From assembly GCA_029891345.1 (NCBI GenBank), contig CM057002.1, positions 16,604,795-16,668,794 of the forward strand: a stretch of DNA of 64,000 nt. Direction: 5' to 3'. A model generated the notes under the pieces. It saw only the letters and a program-made list of their open reading frames with translations. It did no database searches and was not told the origin of the DNA. This document shows positions 47,345 to 60,150 of the stretch, in pieces; position 1 is the stretch's first letter, and every line of letters starts with the position of its first letter. The translations under genes and the position numbers were made by a program. The DNA is from Dryococelus australis (taxonomy: Eukaryota > Arthropoda > Insecta > Phasmatodea > Phasmatidae).

Positions 47345-48293
47345 TAGTGATGAGCCAATACAGATTTTTACTGATACCGGTATGAACTGATACTTCCTTG
47401 CCGATACAGACAATATCCGATACCGATACAATGGACATATGAGTAATGAACTGAAAGATTTCTACTAGCACTATAAGTATTTTGGAAAGCTGTTGCAAAT
47501 CTGTGTTAAAGTCAGTATCACACAATGTAATATTTGATGCTTTAAGTAAACATACAAAACAATAGCACAATTAATTTCACATTAAATTCTTCAAAATCGG
47601 AGAATAAAAGCCATCAAAAAAACACTTTAGTAATATATATTTAAACTTGGGTCAGGGTAACTTAAACAATTTATGTTTTAAATTTATCAAATTAAAATAT
47701 TAACTCTACAAGGTCGTGTAAAACATTTCTCAGCATAATTCAACTTTGACAATTATCAGAAAATTAAACATTATTAATATGAATAATTTTTAAATTCAGC
47801 ACTGCCAGTTGCCATATTGCTTTTAAAAGATGTTAAATACTGAAAGGAGCTTCAGTGTGACACCTACAAAGCTGGTAAATCGGCGACCCACAATACGGGC
47901 TGTAGATGATTTTTCTTACAGCACCTATCCCCACGCGGGGTCTCAGTGGGTTGGGAGCGGCATCTCACTCTCTTCCTCACACTTCCAGTAGATGCCTATC
48001 TCACAGCAAGATAGCTTTTTCCATTCACCCTTCACAGTCCGCGTCGAGTGACAGTCTGGCAGTTTGGTTCTTGGAATAAGAACGGCAACTGCTGCCTCGA
48101 TACAGCAGCAGTTGAGTGTGTCTTACTCCAACATCGCCAGCCTATTATCTTTTGGTCTTATGGCTAAACATAAATTAAAATATCAGTTTCAATATCAGCT
48201 AAAAAGAAAATTGGTTCGGGCGAGTTCTGATATGGTAATATCTTTAATATTGGCTGATATTTGATATTGGGTATCGGTATCGGCCCAGTTCTA
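47345..48293. mobile_element. hAT MITE with perfect TSD (CTTTTTAG)
   Basis: CTTTTTAG flanks both sides (47337-47344 and 48294-48301). Ends are TAGTGATGAGCCAATACAGA and, in reverse, TAGAACTGGGCCGATACCGA. Subterminal GATACCG/CCGATAC repeats occur near both ends. It inserted only a few bases inside the right end of the mariner. Length 949 bp; non-coding. Confidence 0.93.
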
Positions 48294-48314
48294 CTTTTTA
48301 GAAAGCACCTCATA

Positions 48315-49919
48315 GATAAGCATCAAAACTTAAAGAGCAAAACACATTTTATTGGTTAAGTGGTACATAGTTTTTTTTTTTTTTTTTTTTTACAGAAAAA
48401 GGAGCAGCACACCCACCATGTCAATTACAGAGACAGACACAGCAGTGAATCACATTCGGGAGCACTTTACTTAAACTTAAATTTGGCAAATGCATATGCA
48501 CAAACATACAAATTACAATGTCTATACATAGTGGATAATCATCAAGTATTCTGTGTAGCTGTATTAAATTAGACTGGAAAAATACAAATTTTGTATTTCA
48601 TGTGTATGAAAAGCAACAGTTGTTCATTTCGTTGTAATTTTTTTAAGTGAAGGCCCCATCTTAAAGTGCTGGTGCTTCACCATACCAGCTGCTGTGATCC
48701 AGTGGTGAGGCTTGTAGAAGAACTGTGGGAGAGCTCGGCCGCTGCACAGTATGCGACAGGTAAAGTAATGCTTAGCTCCCTCGGCATCAGTTATCTACAG
48801 CACTGTGATGGTGGTCAAGCAGAATTTGCCACACTCCTAAAGGTCCTGTGTGGCTTTCTGGTTCTCTCATGGTCACCGTACTACCCTGACCATCATAGTT
48901 AGTTCTAGTCAATGCACTTGTAAGGCAGGCAACAGGTCCTATCATTGTTTGTGCTCTTTAGCAACAGTTCTAATTGCAAACAAGATACCTGCATACATAA
49001 AGAGGCATTGTTTACACTTAACTAAACACTCCTGCTCCGGATAATCTTTTTCTGCTGTACGTAAAGTTAACACTGCCATGGACCATCTCATTTTATTTAT
49101 GTCATAGAGCCGAGATTATATGAATAGCAATAACCGAAATAACACAGAAATAGAAGTTAATACACAACATTATACCAAAATTTATGTTTGAAGATGAAAT
49201 AAAACAAAATCGAGCAAAAATACACTATTTTATACAAAACAGTGACAAACAGTTGTATCCAAAAAAGTATAAACTATGTGACAAAAACAATAATTTACGT
49301 TTTTTGAAATGGGAAGAATAATATTAAGTTTAGTTTGTTGTCTTCCAGGCTGGGCGAATAACAGCAGTAAGTATCGCATATAATGTAGGTAAGACTAAAA
49401 TAATTTAATGAGATATGCAAAATTGTACAGCAAATATAAAAATTGTTTCAGTTACAGGATTGAATGTATTTTCTCTATACCCAAGCCATTAGTGTATAAT
49501 GGTGACATGAAATCCACATTGAGTTAGAAAAAACAAAACCCTAAAAAGTGATTTTTTTAAACCTAGGGTAATGCTCTGTGTTATCTTAGTTCAAATAAAA
49601 ACTCTTGTTTATGCAGTTGCATAAACATTAAAAACGGTTATGCAAATATGTATACACTGGATAAATTATTAAGAGGTCCACAACTCTTATTAACAAAATC
49701 TGCAATAAAATAACATTGTAAAATTTTGGCTCTAATAATTTAAGTAAATGAAGTTTCAGTGTTAATATGAAAATTTGTATATTAAAACAAACACTGACTT
49801 CTGTAACCATAAATTTACATAACACACTCCTAATAAATCACCTTTGAACAACTTTTATCAATTCATTGCAAACTTACCTGGTACCCTGCATGCTAGCATG
49901 TATTGTAGCATACATGTAG
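48315..49919. other. Intron with poly(T) run
   Basis: Contains a T-run (about 48370-48391) preceded by a minus-strand AATAAAA (about 48346-48354), which could be the tail of a retro-inserted or alternative minus-strand transcript. An open minus-strand stretch near 48670-48880 is Ser/Thr-rich (ELSHSSSTSLTTGSQQLVW) without known family. The rest is AT-rich. No supported exon. Confidence 0.4.
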
Positions 49920-52900
49920 TTAACAGCAATGGTTTTTTTTTTCAGCCTCTACAAGCCTGCCAGACTGAATGTTCGAACATGTAGCTTTCTGTATGTTGAC
50001 GCCTGTCGAGGCTGGTTCCATTGATTCAAGTCTGAAGCTGGAGTTGGTGAATTCCAAGGGCTGATGTGGCTGGCTTAGATACGTGGTGAACCAGGAGTGT
50101 GTTTCTCTGTTCAAGAGTGTGGGTGCCTCCAAGATGTCCTTGGGATTCTCGGGTGTGTCTGGAATCTGTAACTGGCACAAAGCCTGGGCTTGATACTTTG
50201 GAGAGAGCTGATTGAGCATGGCGATGAAGGAGGGGGTAGGCTCTTGCAAATGCCCAGAGGCAGTTGGCGCCTGTTTGACTCTCTCAGATACCAGTCCCAT
50301 GGGAGTAAGGCTCTGGATTGAAACACAAACTCACGTTCGTGAAGTGACAGCTGGCGACGTGTTGTCCTACCTGGTGTTAACCACGTGAAACATCTGCCGA
50401 CTCCAACGGCCACCCTATCTCAGCGCTCGGCGCCTGAACGCGGTGAGTACTACGAGTCAGGCCTTGTCGTTAACAGTCCCTGCACATGGGTGAGGGTCTA
50501 ATGAGGGGACAGTCTCCCCACACTGAGCACACTAACTCCGGCACCTAAATGCGGTGGAGGAGAGTGCGTTACTGAGCAGGCAAGCTCATCTCACTAGACA
50601 GAGTATTTAGTGTCGGGGCTCTACCGTTCTGAACTCTGTGGAGCACAGAATGGGTGGCCGTCCAAGGTGCGTGTGTGGGTACTCTATTGTTGGGTATGGC
50701 TTGTACGAGTAATTTCCCCAGTCACCTGCAATCCCTTGAGCAGTGTGAGGTACACTGGGAGAGGTTCTACGTCTACGCGAAAGGATACCCTTGAGTCAGA
50801 AAAACTGCTGTTTATTCCTTTTGATGGGAAATAAACTGGTGGTGTTGCACTACCTAGTAATGCTGGCAAGAGCTTAGGGAAACATCATCCTACGTTATCC
50901 AGGAAGAGGCGACCTGGTTCTATGCTAACAATGGTGGGGTAGACGAGCGCTATGAAAATTACTTAAACTGAATCTTCGGCACGAATGTGGTGATGACTAA
51001 ACAAGTTGAGAAGGATGGCTCCGATGACGAGGTGCAGTAGAGACCAAGGAGAGGTGTTTCCTTTAGTTGTGTCTAGCCTCATAGCTCTTCAAGACACAGG
51101 CCATTATAATACCCATCTCACTCCTAAGTGTCATTATTCAAGTGTAATTTGTTATGTTACTTTTGCAACGTGTGTGTACTTTGATCAAGTGTGCAAATTC
51201 TCCATGGCGTGTGACCAGCCAGAGTAGGTCATTAGGCAGTGAGTAATCAGATGCAGTCTTTAACTAATTCTTAATTATACCATTTAAATTAATTAAACTT
51301 CGCAAGGGCATGTGGTCAGCCGATGGGCCTTAGTTCAGGAAACAGTATGATTCAGAGCACCAGTACAATTTACCGATAAGGGGCAACAGATGTCAACGGT
51401 GGGGAATTACGTCCCGGCAAACGGCCCACAGCACCCCGAGAGCACCCAGTCTCTCTAGCTCCAACTTCACCATCATCATTGACGCTACTTTCGAGCGACA
51501 TCTGTGGCCTAGTCAGGTAATATCATCAAAACACTTAACCTAAATTCTCACCACCTCTGAAACCTCACCTTAACCCCTTTTCATCCAGCCATACGGCATT
51601 CAGTGGCTTGCCCGAATATGTGGTAGAATTCCTACCGCCTTTTCGACACACTGACTGCCATCAAGTGTCGCTCTTACATGTGACGTAATTTTCAGTCATG
51701 GAAATTTCCAACCACCAAAATTCTTCTGCAATTTTTCTATGAAATTACTCCTATCAAAATTATCCCTGTGATATTTCCTACCCACCGACAATGAGGGAAT
51801 GATGAGGACAATCACTAGCGCCAACAACAGCACCATGCTGCCTTCTAGACGCTGCTACGACACTGGAAAATGTGCCACGTGGTCCAACAACAGGGCAGCC
51901 GCCACAGCTACAGTGAAGGTGAGCACGCGCAGGAGAGCGGCCATCTTCAGATGGAGTGGTGACGTCAAACCCGCCCACCACCACCCAGCGCAAATAGCAG
52001 AGCAGGTAGGTGCTAGTGCCCTCCTCCTCTGCTTGGCACGCAAGAACAGCTGGGAAGTATCAATTGACAGCAGCGGGCAGCGTGAGCTCACCCCCCACCA
52101 CCGCCCGGTGTACGCCTCTCCTCCCCCCATCACCGCGGAGCCATACCCCGCAGCACTTGATCACCCACGCCACGAGCACGTGACTGTTGGCAAACAATGA
52201 CTGGCAAAACACATGTGTGTACACCGGCACAGCTGTGCTTCGAGTGTTGTGGCTGATACCGCAAGATGTGGTCGCAAAATATGAACTCGGCACCCTGTAC
52301 TGTAGATGCAGCCGGAAGTCCAGTCCCACGAGCAACCACGCCACAAACAACAGTGAAGGGAAGCACCGGGAACATGAAGCAGGGAATTTCAGTTCACAAC
52401 AGACAGTGCAAATTCAGGACACCCCACAATTGGAAATGCCAGTTTTCCCAAATTATAATTTGCTAATGTAATGCAGTAACCTCCTGTGCACAGGCCAGGG
52501 GGCAATAGCTCTCAAGTGTCACACTTATCAGATTGAATACCCCTGTGAGTGCTTAAATGAAGCTGAACTAGCAACAGCGACAGAATTAGCATTCGTGTGT
52601 TTGGAGTGCAGTACGAAAGATAGAATGCCACACACCCATAACAGATTGCAAGATGTATTAACGGGATGTGAACAGCCCGTGAACATACACAACACAGTGG
52701 ACTGTCAAGAAGGCGAGGGCAGAAATACTCAGTGTTGCAACTATGAAGTTGGGGTGCAAGAATAGAACAGAAACAGCACAGAGAGGGCAACCAAACAAGG
52801 AGGACGTATGTGTTACGACTGTACGGTGGCAAACCAGCATGGCACGCAGCCTCCACACGCCCACAGTGCGCACGTGGCGAACGTCAGGTGGCATTGCACT

Positions 52901-53600
52901 ATATCCTAACCCTGGCAAGAGCTTAGGTAAGCTTAATCCTATGTTATCCAGGTAGAGGTGAACTGGTCCTACGCTAACAATGGTGGGGCAGACGAGTGCT
53001 ATAAAAATAACTTAACCTGGTACTACTCCCTACACATGTGTTGCACAAAAGGGGCCGCAGTGTCTTGTGTAGACGACATTTGGCATGAATCTTCAGCACG
53101 AATGCGGTGAAGACTAAGCAGGTTGAGAAGGATGGCTCTGGCGACAAGGCACAGTGGAGACCAAGGAGAGGTGTTTTCTTCAGCATGAATGCAGTGAAGG
53201 AAAGGGTAGGTAGAGCGATGAGTGAGACGAGCTGGATAGCTGCAGACTCATCAGTTCCTTTGGCATGAATGCGGTGAAGGAATGAAGACTGGTCCTCTGT
53301 TGTGACTCTTAGACAAGCCGATAAACAACTGGCGCTTATGGACGACGGCCCACTATTTATACTCTTGCTGGCTCTTCCACTTCAGTCACCTGGGTAGAGG
53401 TGGCGATGGAGATGGAGTAGCCATAACATAGCTTCCTCAAGGCCAGCTTGGCGGCATGCAGTGGTACTTGAATGCCTTGGATGCATAACCTCTGTAGCCG
53501 GTGAGCAATACAATCTTCAGCTGGAACGTCCATTCTTGCCGTGGTATACAGTAAGAGTTTCTAACATATTATGCATGTCAACAATAAAACTCCATTGCTC
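49920..53600 (-). mobile_element. LTR-retrotransposon fossil complex, families C and D
   Basis: GC-richer mosaic. On the minus strand a strong TATA box (GTATAAATAG, about 53363-53373) and an AATAAA (about 50811-50816) suggest one LTR reading leftward, followed by a TGGCGAC-type site near 50360 and a gag-like leader at 49920-50300. 50880-51060 repeats at 52905-53170 in the same orientation. 51390-51680 matches the family C copy at 38490-38790. At about 52460-52760 a Cys-rich, PHD-like fragment (KCHTYQIEYPCECL...FVCLEC) is open on the plus strand. At least two elements are nested. It is broken throughout and old. Confidence 0.5.
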
Positions 53601-54411
53601 TTAGGTGGCTAGGCTTGTTCCCAGATGAGGCGAAGTCGTTTATATAAAAGACGTCATGTGTCGACAATAATGAAACACAATACCTGGAGTATGTTAACTA
53701 TGGTACAATATATGTATTTTTCTCAGGTTACACCTGCAATCACTTTATTGCAGCAACCTGTATACTTTTTAATGCTTAAGCAAATCACACCACTCCACAC
53801 AATGTTAACAAATTATTTAGCAGTCTGGGCTTGACTCATTAAGGAGATAATAACAGTCAGCATCCATGCTTCTCCAGTGAGTGTGATCGCAAACTACAAA
53901 AGGAGTGTAAGTAACTATACTCCTAGTCCTGTTTGTCTTACTTTATTCCCGAGACAAACACACACATGTGGCTTAGTCTTCTGTGATTGGTTAACATTTG
54001 TAATTTATATAAACTCACACGAAAATAGTTCACATTTTAACAAACCATATTACACCACATAGTAATCATGTATCATTATTAAAATAAACTATTATGATGT
54101 ATGTGTGCGCATGTGTGTGTGTGGTGTGTGTGTATATATATATACACACACGTTTCTATACTAATTATGTAATTTCCACACTTCCTTTCATAATCATTAG
54201 ACGTCTGTTAACTGTGATGTGCTATGTATTGATGACAGTACATGTGATCCCATAGTTCCATATGTACATATATACTACTGCACAAGTAATTGTGAACGTG
54301 ATCCATGTGTTAGTGTAGAGAAACATGTTCAGGGATGATCGTGGGAAAATGCTGGGAAGAGAACTGTTTGAAATGTTTTTACTTATCTTTATTAGCTACA
54401 TTTGATATTGT
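53601..54411. other. Intron with CA/TA microsatellite
   Basis: AT-rich intron. A (GT)n-(TA)n-(CA)n run lies at about 54100-54152. ORFs at 53625-54062 lack motifs. Confidence 0.55.
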
Positions 54412-54419
54412 TTTTGAAG

Positions 54420-56260
54420 TAGGGACATGCAGGATCCCAAAATTTTGGGAAAAAATTTAGGAAAAAAGCTTTCCCGAAATGTCAGGCAAGAATTAGCTGG
54501 CTCACGAAATTTTCAGGAAATATGTTATTTAATGCACATCCCTAGTGATTAGATGCACAAAACTCAAAATAATACAAAATTCAGACAAATGCATGATATC
54601 TCACGAAATTAGCTTTCTCCACAAGAAATTAACTCTTCTCTTGTGTATATAACATAAACACAAATTTACTTCGGCACTGTAAAAAATCTGGAGACGTGCG
54701 AGTCTATACAATATCGAGAAATACTCTAGATGAAAAAATTCTTGATTTTGTATCTAGACAATTTTTAAATCTCAGAAATCATAGTTCTACATGCAACATA
54801 CACAATATGTTCGAAAATGAAACACATTCCAAAGATTACACAAGCAGTAAAACATACACTGCAAAATAGGCTACAGTAGTGGAACAACAAACCACCTTCA
54901 AGCGCTAGTAACATTAGTGCAAAGTTAACACTCACAACTAGAATGTGTGCGGTAATCTATGACCACAGCCCGCATGTTTGTTTACATTGACAGTTGTGTG
55001 TGAAACGAAAGTGTGATATCAAAATTGATACATTAAACTAATTGTTTTCATAAAATATCCAGTCTTGTAAACTATGGAAGATGCTGCAGCCGATGTAAAA
55101 GACGTAACATGTCTGTCATTTGTACATTTCCTGTAAAAGGCAAAGGCGAGTGTAAATAGTGCAAGAAATTAATACAAACATAGACCTGAACAGTCTGAGA
55201 CTTTTTTTTTTTTTTTAATGTAGATGATATTGTTATTACGTGAAAACTGCTTGTTCTAGTTTATGTAAGTATCTCATCATTCATTTGCATTAAAATTTTT
55301 TAGTGTAAATGATCACTTTTTATAAAAACTTCTTTGAGTTTCCAGAAGAATTGTTTGTGAATTTACCAAAATTATTGTGTATTTTAAACTGGGGCCATTA
55401 AAAAAATTACTACTTTAAAAATGTTAACTATGATTGCATTTCAATAAGCGTCTTGCACCTAGACAAGGACAGATTTATGTTGTAAATGTGTGTTTATGAG
55501 AAAGTTTATATCAAGATAATTAAACCCACCCAATGTAATTTAAATCCAAAACTATATAATGCATATAAATTTTTTTTTTAACTATAAAACCACAAAATCT
55601 TGCCTCTGTTAATGACGATGTTTCCTATGAGCAGAAAAAACAATAATCCTCTTCCTGTGAAGTTTAAACAAATTCTTGTGTCTCTTCTCCGAAACTTTAA
55701 TTAGTGTTTTCCTTGCATTAATATCTTATAAACTCATGATTTGCCTAATTGCCGATTTACATATTTTCTGAAAAATCTTCATTGTAAATCGTTTCTACGC
55801 TTATGTAAACACCATTAACATACACTATTTGTTTTCCGTCTTTTGGTTGATATATTTTTTTATAAACTTCCTGCTATTCGCCACGATAGCTCGACAGTAA
55901 TTAGGAATCCCTGCTACTGAAGCCTCCAGTGAGAGTGTTCTCTTCTGCATGCAACATTGTCACAGAACACAGAGAAAGACTCACAACAGACCATGTTGAA
56001 GAACTAATATTTCTTCATCAAAACATGGACAAAATATAAATAAAGTGCTAGTTATAAAATAAACAGTACCAATGGTTGTGTACTAGTAAATTTATCAAAC
56101 CAAATTTGCCATTATTTTATTTATTTTTATGAATTGTCAATATAGTTATAATTTTAACACACGTGATATTTTTCCCTTTCCCATCCCCTTTCCCAAGGGG
56201 AACAAAATTTGCCTTCAGAAAATATCCTGAACACAAAATATCCATTCCCGCACACCCCTA
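54420..56260 (+). mobile_element. hAT element with C-terminal domain relic
   Basis: Ends TAGGGACATGC and, in reverse, TAGGGGTGTGC, flanked by TTTTGAAG (54412-54419) and CTTTGAAG (56261-56268), a 7 of 8 match. Near the right end the plus strand reads IPATEASSE, then in another frame IVTEHRERLTTDHVEELIFL and HQNMDKI, the hAT dimerisation domain. The rest of the transposase is missing or unrecognisable. A reverse-type terminus also occurs at about 54545 (GCACATCCCTA), so 54420-54545 may be an independent 126-bp MITE. Inactive. Confidence 0.75.
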
Positions 56261-56429
56261 CTTTGAAGCAATTAGTTGAATTTGCAGGTGAAATGTGTCA
56301 AGTCTGCAGCAAGTACATTCAGTTCACAGGAGGAAACTTATCACAAAACAACTTTTAAGTTGCTTGTGTTAATGCAATTGGCAAGATGTGGGATAATTAG
56401 TGGTAAATGTCACAACTACATGAAACACT
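56261..56429. other. Intron, short
   Basis: AT-rich sequence between the hAT element and the next LTR fossil. Nothing recognised. Confidence 0.5.
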
Positions 56430-58700
56430 GACATGTGACGCGTTCCTGTACATTGGACATGCTCACTCTACTTTACGACTTCGCCCCTCATCGAGCACCA
56501 GCACTCACATGCGCAAATCATATCTGCAGCAGTACAATAAATCACATGCCTACAGGGTCCAGCAACAAGCGACTACAGACATGTGGTTGGGTAAAATTGT
56601 ACTGTTTACCCCCAAAGCCATCATGCAGTTGTCTATTCTCCAACGCTGGATTTTACTATTTGACGAGCCGTCAACACCCATCCTGCAGATAAGCAAGTTC
56701 CACGTGTTGCTGCAGGATGGCAGCACCCAGTTTAAGATCGTCACAACTTCCAGCACCTCAAGCTGATGTGATAGATATGTCAACAGCCTCCAGCGCATGA
56801 GATAAGAACAAGGAGCTGTGGCTACCAAGCCAGAATAAACCACCTCTGTGGAAAGATGCTAGCCAGCATCGCACCCCTCTGGAAGTCGACAAGTTTGAAG
56901 ATTTTATATATAAGGAGGTGCCAAACCCTGGCTCAGGGCAGTTGCTGTGCCCTCCAGCTTGAGTAAGTGAGTAAGACTGAGGGCATCAGTCGGGGTAAGT
57001 GGCAGCCACACTGCTCTCCCAGTCTGCGAAGACCGGAGATCTTCTGTGAAAGGGTATTAACCACTAGACAACTTACGTGCCAGATGCCGCAGTTTGTCTA
57101 CGTCTCCTTGGTAAGTGGTCCGTGTCCCATCTCTCCCAACAGTCTGCAAAGACCGGAGGCTATCTAAGAGAAGTCCACCACTAGACCTCCCGCGACGTCA
57201 GTCTACCACAGCCAGCAGCACTCCGAAGACACTGCCACTGCTGGCCCATGTCATCCATCCAGAGGTATCCTACAATGTTACCCTGACTCCCACCCAGAAT
57301 CATCTTCCAACCCCCCCCCCCCCCCGCGGATGTCCCTTCTGAACTTCATCCTCAAAATCTAATTTACCGTCTAGTAATAATCATTAGGTTTCTTCAGAAC
57401 GCTTATGTTAATTAATCCCCACAGCTATCTAACTGTGATGTAAAGATTAAAGCTGATTCCTTCAAACTTGCTCAGCTTTACACAGGTCGTCTTTGCCTGC
57501 TTTACGTGCAGCTTCCATTGTAATTTAGGAATTAGCTACACATCACCCTGAATTTCCTAAACGTATTTTCGTGTGCCGTTCTTGTAATTAATCTGTAATA
57601 ACCTTGTTCTATTCTTTATTTTGTTAATTTGGTTCAAAGGTAAACCTGGTATATGCGGAAATACCCTAACGACAGAGAAACGCATAAAGTAAGAGGAAAA
57701 ATTGAGGTCTGCCACTGGGTAGATCGTCGGTGGATCCCAAAGCAATAGAAACTCAGCACCTCAGCACCCCCTAAGAGATGCGACCAGACCGGGTACTTGG
57801 TTCGACTCCCACCTTACAAAGGCTGAAGTAGACTTTCGAGCATTTCAGGTCGTCCGACCTCTGATGGTTTTGCTTCTAAGACACCAAACTTTCCAACTTC
57901 CCAGTCCCAGCTTTTGAAGGCCAAACTAGGGGACAACGGGTATTGTCCTGTGTTCTGGAACTGCTCTCACTGGAAGAATAACTTCTCTTAACACTCTTCA
58001 GTTGCCATGTCTTATGCAACAAAAGGCAGTTTAATTAATTACGAAGATTAGCCCTATTACAACCTGTGGAACCACCCCCTGCTAACAGTGATAATTCATC
58101 AGCAAGTGCAGACCCTATTTCTCTGTTTGGCCCTTGGATAAGAGTAGCCCATAGCGAACACCCAGGATGTGAGGCAATATTACAAGGCGGGGACTCTCTA
58201 CTAGGAGTAGACTGGCCCTGACACAAGATTTATTATTACAATATAATCCCTATCGTGGCTGCACCAGTACCAACAGTCTCCTCCCACCCTGCCCCGCAAG
58301 CACTGACATCTCCTACATGCCGAGTGAGCATGGCAACGGAGAAGACCTTCAACATCTGGGTCTAGCCACAGGTAAAGAACAGCTGTAAGATAGTTTCAAT
58401 AGCACACAATTTCGTACCTACCCGCCAGCCAACTAGGCCGGCATCTTACACAGGTAGAGTGAAACCAGACACTAAGAGACTGCCTGGGTCCTGATTCATC
58501 CCCCTCCCCTGTGAAAGCTGACTTCACGGAGAGTAAAACCAAAGTCTCCTATAGGGAGACGTTTCAGGTTAAACTTACCCTGGGGTTTGACTCCCCTTCT
58601 CCTTCATAAGCCACAAAGTCATGTAGACCCAAACCTGACTTCACCAAAGTGGGAAAACCTCCGACCCAGCCCAGAAAATAAGATGTAGGTCTTTTTGATG
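56430..58700 (+). mobile_element. LTR-retrotransposon fossil, family B, copy 2
   Basis: Collinear with 29390-31870. Parts: an upstream block (CTTCGCCCCTCATCGAGCACC), a TATA box TATATATAAGGAGG near 56910, three or more copies of the CTGCRAAGACCGGAG motif (57018-57180), a poly(C) run near 57308, a CCTCC..TTCCATTGTAATT block, then AGGGGACAACGGG near 57925 and a gag-like leader. It is broken many times with no intact gene. The 119-codon ORF at 56407-56766 is LTR read-through. Confidence 0.62.
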
Positions 58701-60150
58701 TAACACGTGACTAGCATACTGAAGAGTATTAATATGGAGGGAAGCCAACCGTGTCAAGTGGTGTCTAATGTGGGGCATAAATTACAGGGAGTTAAGACTT
58801 GGTAGTTAGACAGAGCCTGCGACCCCCCTCCCCACCCTATTTAGAAACCACATTGGTGGCCATTGACTCGAAGCATTAACACTTTGTATCAGGAAATAAG
58901 GTTTGGGAAATAGATGCAAATGGACACACTGATTGATAAAAATATCATAAATACAACAGAAATCTCAACAACAAAAAACAAGGCATTATTCCAGCCACTG
59001 CATTGAGTGCCAATTAGAAACCAAGCAAAAGCAATCCTGATAATCCTGTTATTTAAGTGAGGTCTATGTTCAAGACAGAATATCTGTAGCAACATAACTT
59101 AGTTCTGACAATTACCAATAATCATTTGCAGAGAAATTATATAGCTTTATCGGTTTACATTGAGAGTAACATAACTGTGAAAAAAACTAAGTATACCATG
59201 TCTTGCTGAGTGACTCCACAAATGGCCTGGAGCTACTGGTCAGCTAAATTTGCAATCATCTGTTAAACTGAAAACCAGTACTCACACATTAAAGCTTGAA
59301 GAATCTGTGCCTCTACCACCTGGGTTACTTAGCCAGGTCAGGTAGACGGGGTGTGGTACCTGTAGTACCTGGTCAAATTGCCACCAAGTTCGAAGGTTCT
59401 ACACGTTGGGAAGTTTTTTGTGTAATTAAACTTTCTTTAAACTATGCTGAGGCAAAGGGGAAAGGTGGGTGAACCCTAGAGTGAAATGGACCTGGCATTC
59501 TTCCTTGCACGAAGCCTTGGGTCTATACACTCTCAGATACTTCAACAATATCAGCAGTGTCAGATTCGCTGGGGCCATCGGTGGTCAACGCCTTAAATTA
59601 CCATTCGGGTAAATTTATTCCCTCTTTGGGGGATGACCAGTATACATGTCGGTCGTGTAGGCTTTCTACTAGGGACAACATTTTCTACCACACTTGCAAC
59701 ACAATATTTTGCTGGACACTGTACCTGATTTGCTAATGGAAGAGGTGCACTCCGTTTCGCAGACTGGCTCACCTGGCGGGTGGGGTCCGGGACTGCCGCC
59801 AATGTCGGTTGTGGTGGAGTAGGGTAACACACCATGGAATAAATACTCCCCAAGTAAAATTTAGAATACGTATTTACTGAATGTATAGGGAAAAGACATG
59901 GAGAGTCTGTACTCGCACCTATCATAATGATTACATAATACAATTAAAGAATACAAAATTAATGAACAAGAAGCTCAATCCTATAGGCAATTAGGCGAAG
60001 TTGACCTGGGCTAGGCTAAATATGATTTTAAACGTGATGTTATTACATGCAAATTAGCTAATACCTAATGTTACTAGGGATGTTCTTAAGGAACCTAATG
60101 ATTAGTCATTTGTGACCTGTTCGCAAATGGATTAGCGTGGATAAAATATA
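58701..60150. other. Unassigned intron or LTR-flank sequence
   Basis: Mixed composition. The minus-strand ORF at 59593-59943 (116 codons, PTPPQPTLAAVPDPTRQVSQ) is Pro-rich but matches no family I know. 59300-59600 is GC-richer and may be part of an unidentified repeat. No firm feature. Confidence 0.4.

Larger units (their letters stand above)
45199..48312 (+). mobile_element. mariner-like element with two nested hAT MITEs
   Basis: TA (45197-45198 and 48313-48314) flanks ends CAAGGTGCTACCCAAAAGTT and, in reverse, TGAGGTGCTTTCTAAAAAGT. Between 46740 and 47280 the plus strand encodes mariner transposase pieces: GQITNDEFYAMFLS, LHHDNVPAHTS (catalytic Asp box, near 46993) and LPNLASCDFSHF (family: pdLaPcDFfLF), with several stops and frame changes. 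The N-terminal part (45260-45600) is faint (ISIKFCLK). With both MITEs removed about 1.04 kb remain, a little short of a typical 1.3 kb mariner. Inactive. Confidence 0.82.

Noticed and set aside
49870-49920. Possible splice donor (CCAG|GTAAGT, minus strand) at about 49876
   Set aside because: No open exon with a compatible frame or acceptor precedes it.
51778-52375. Overlapping ORFs of 71 to 133 codons on both strands
   Set aside because: GC-rich LTR-fossil sequence with many alternative frames and no domain.
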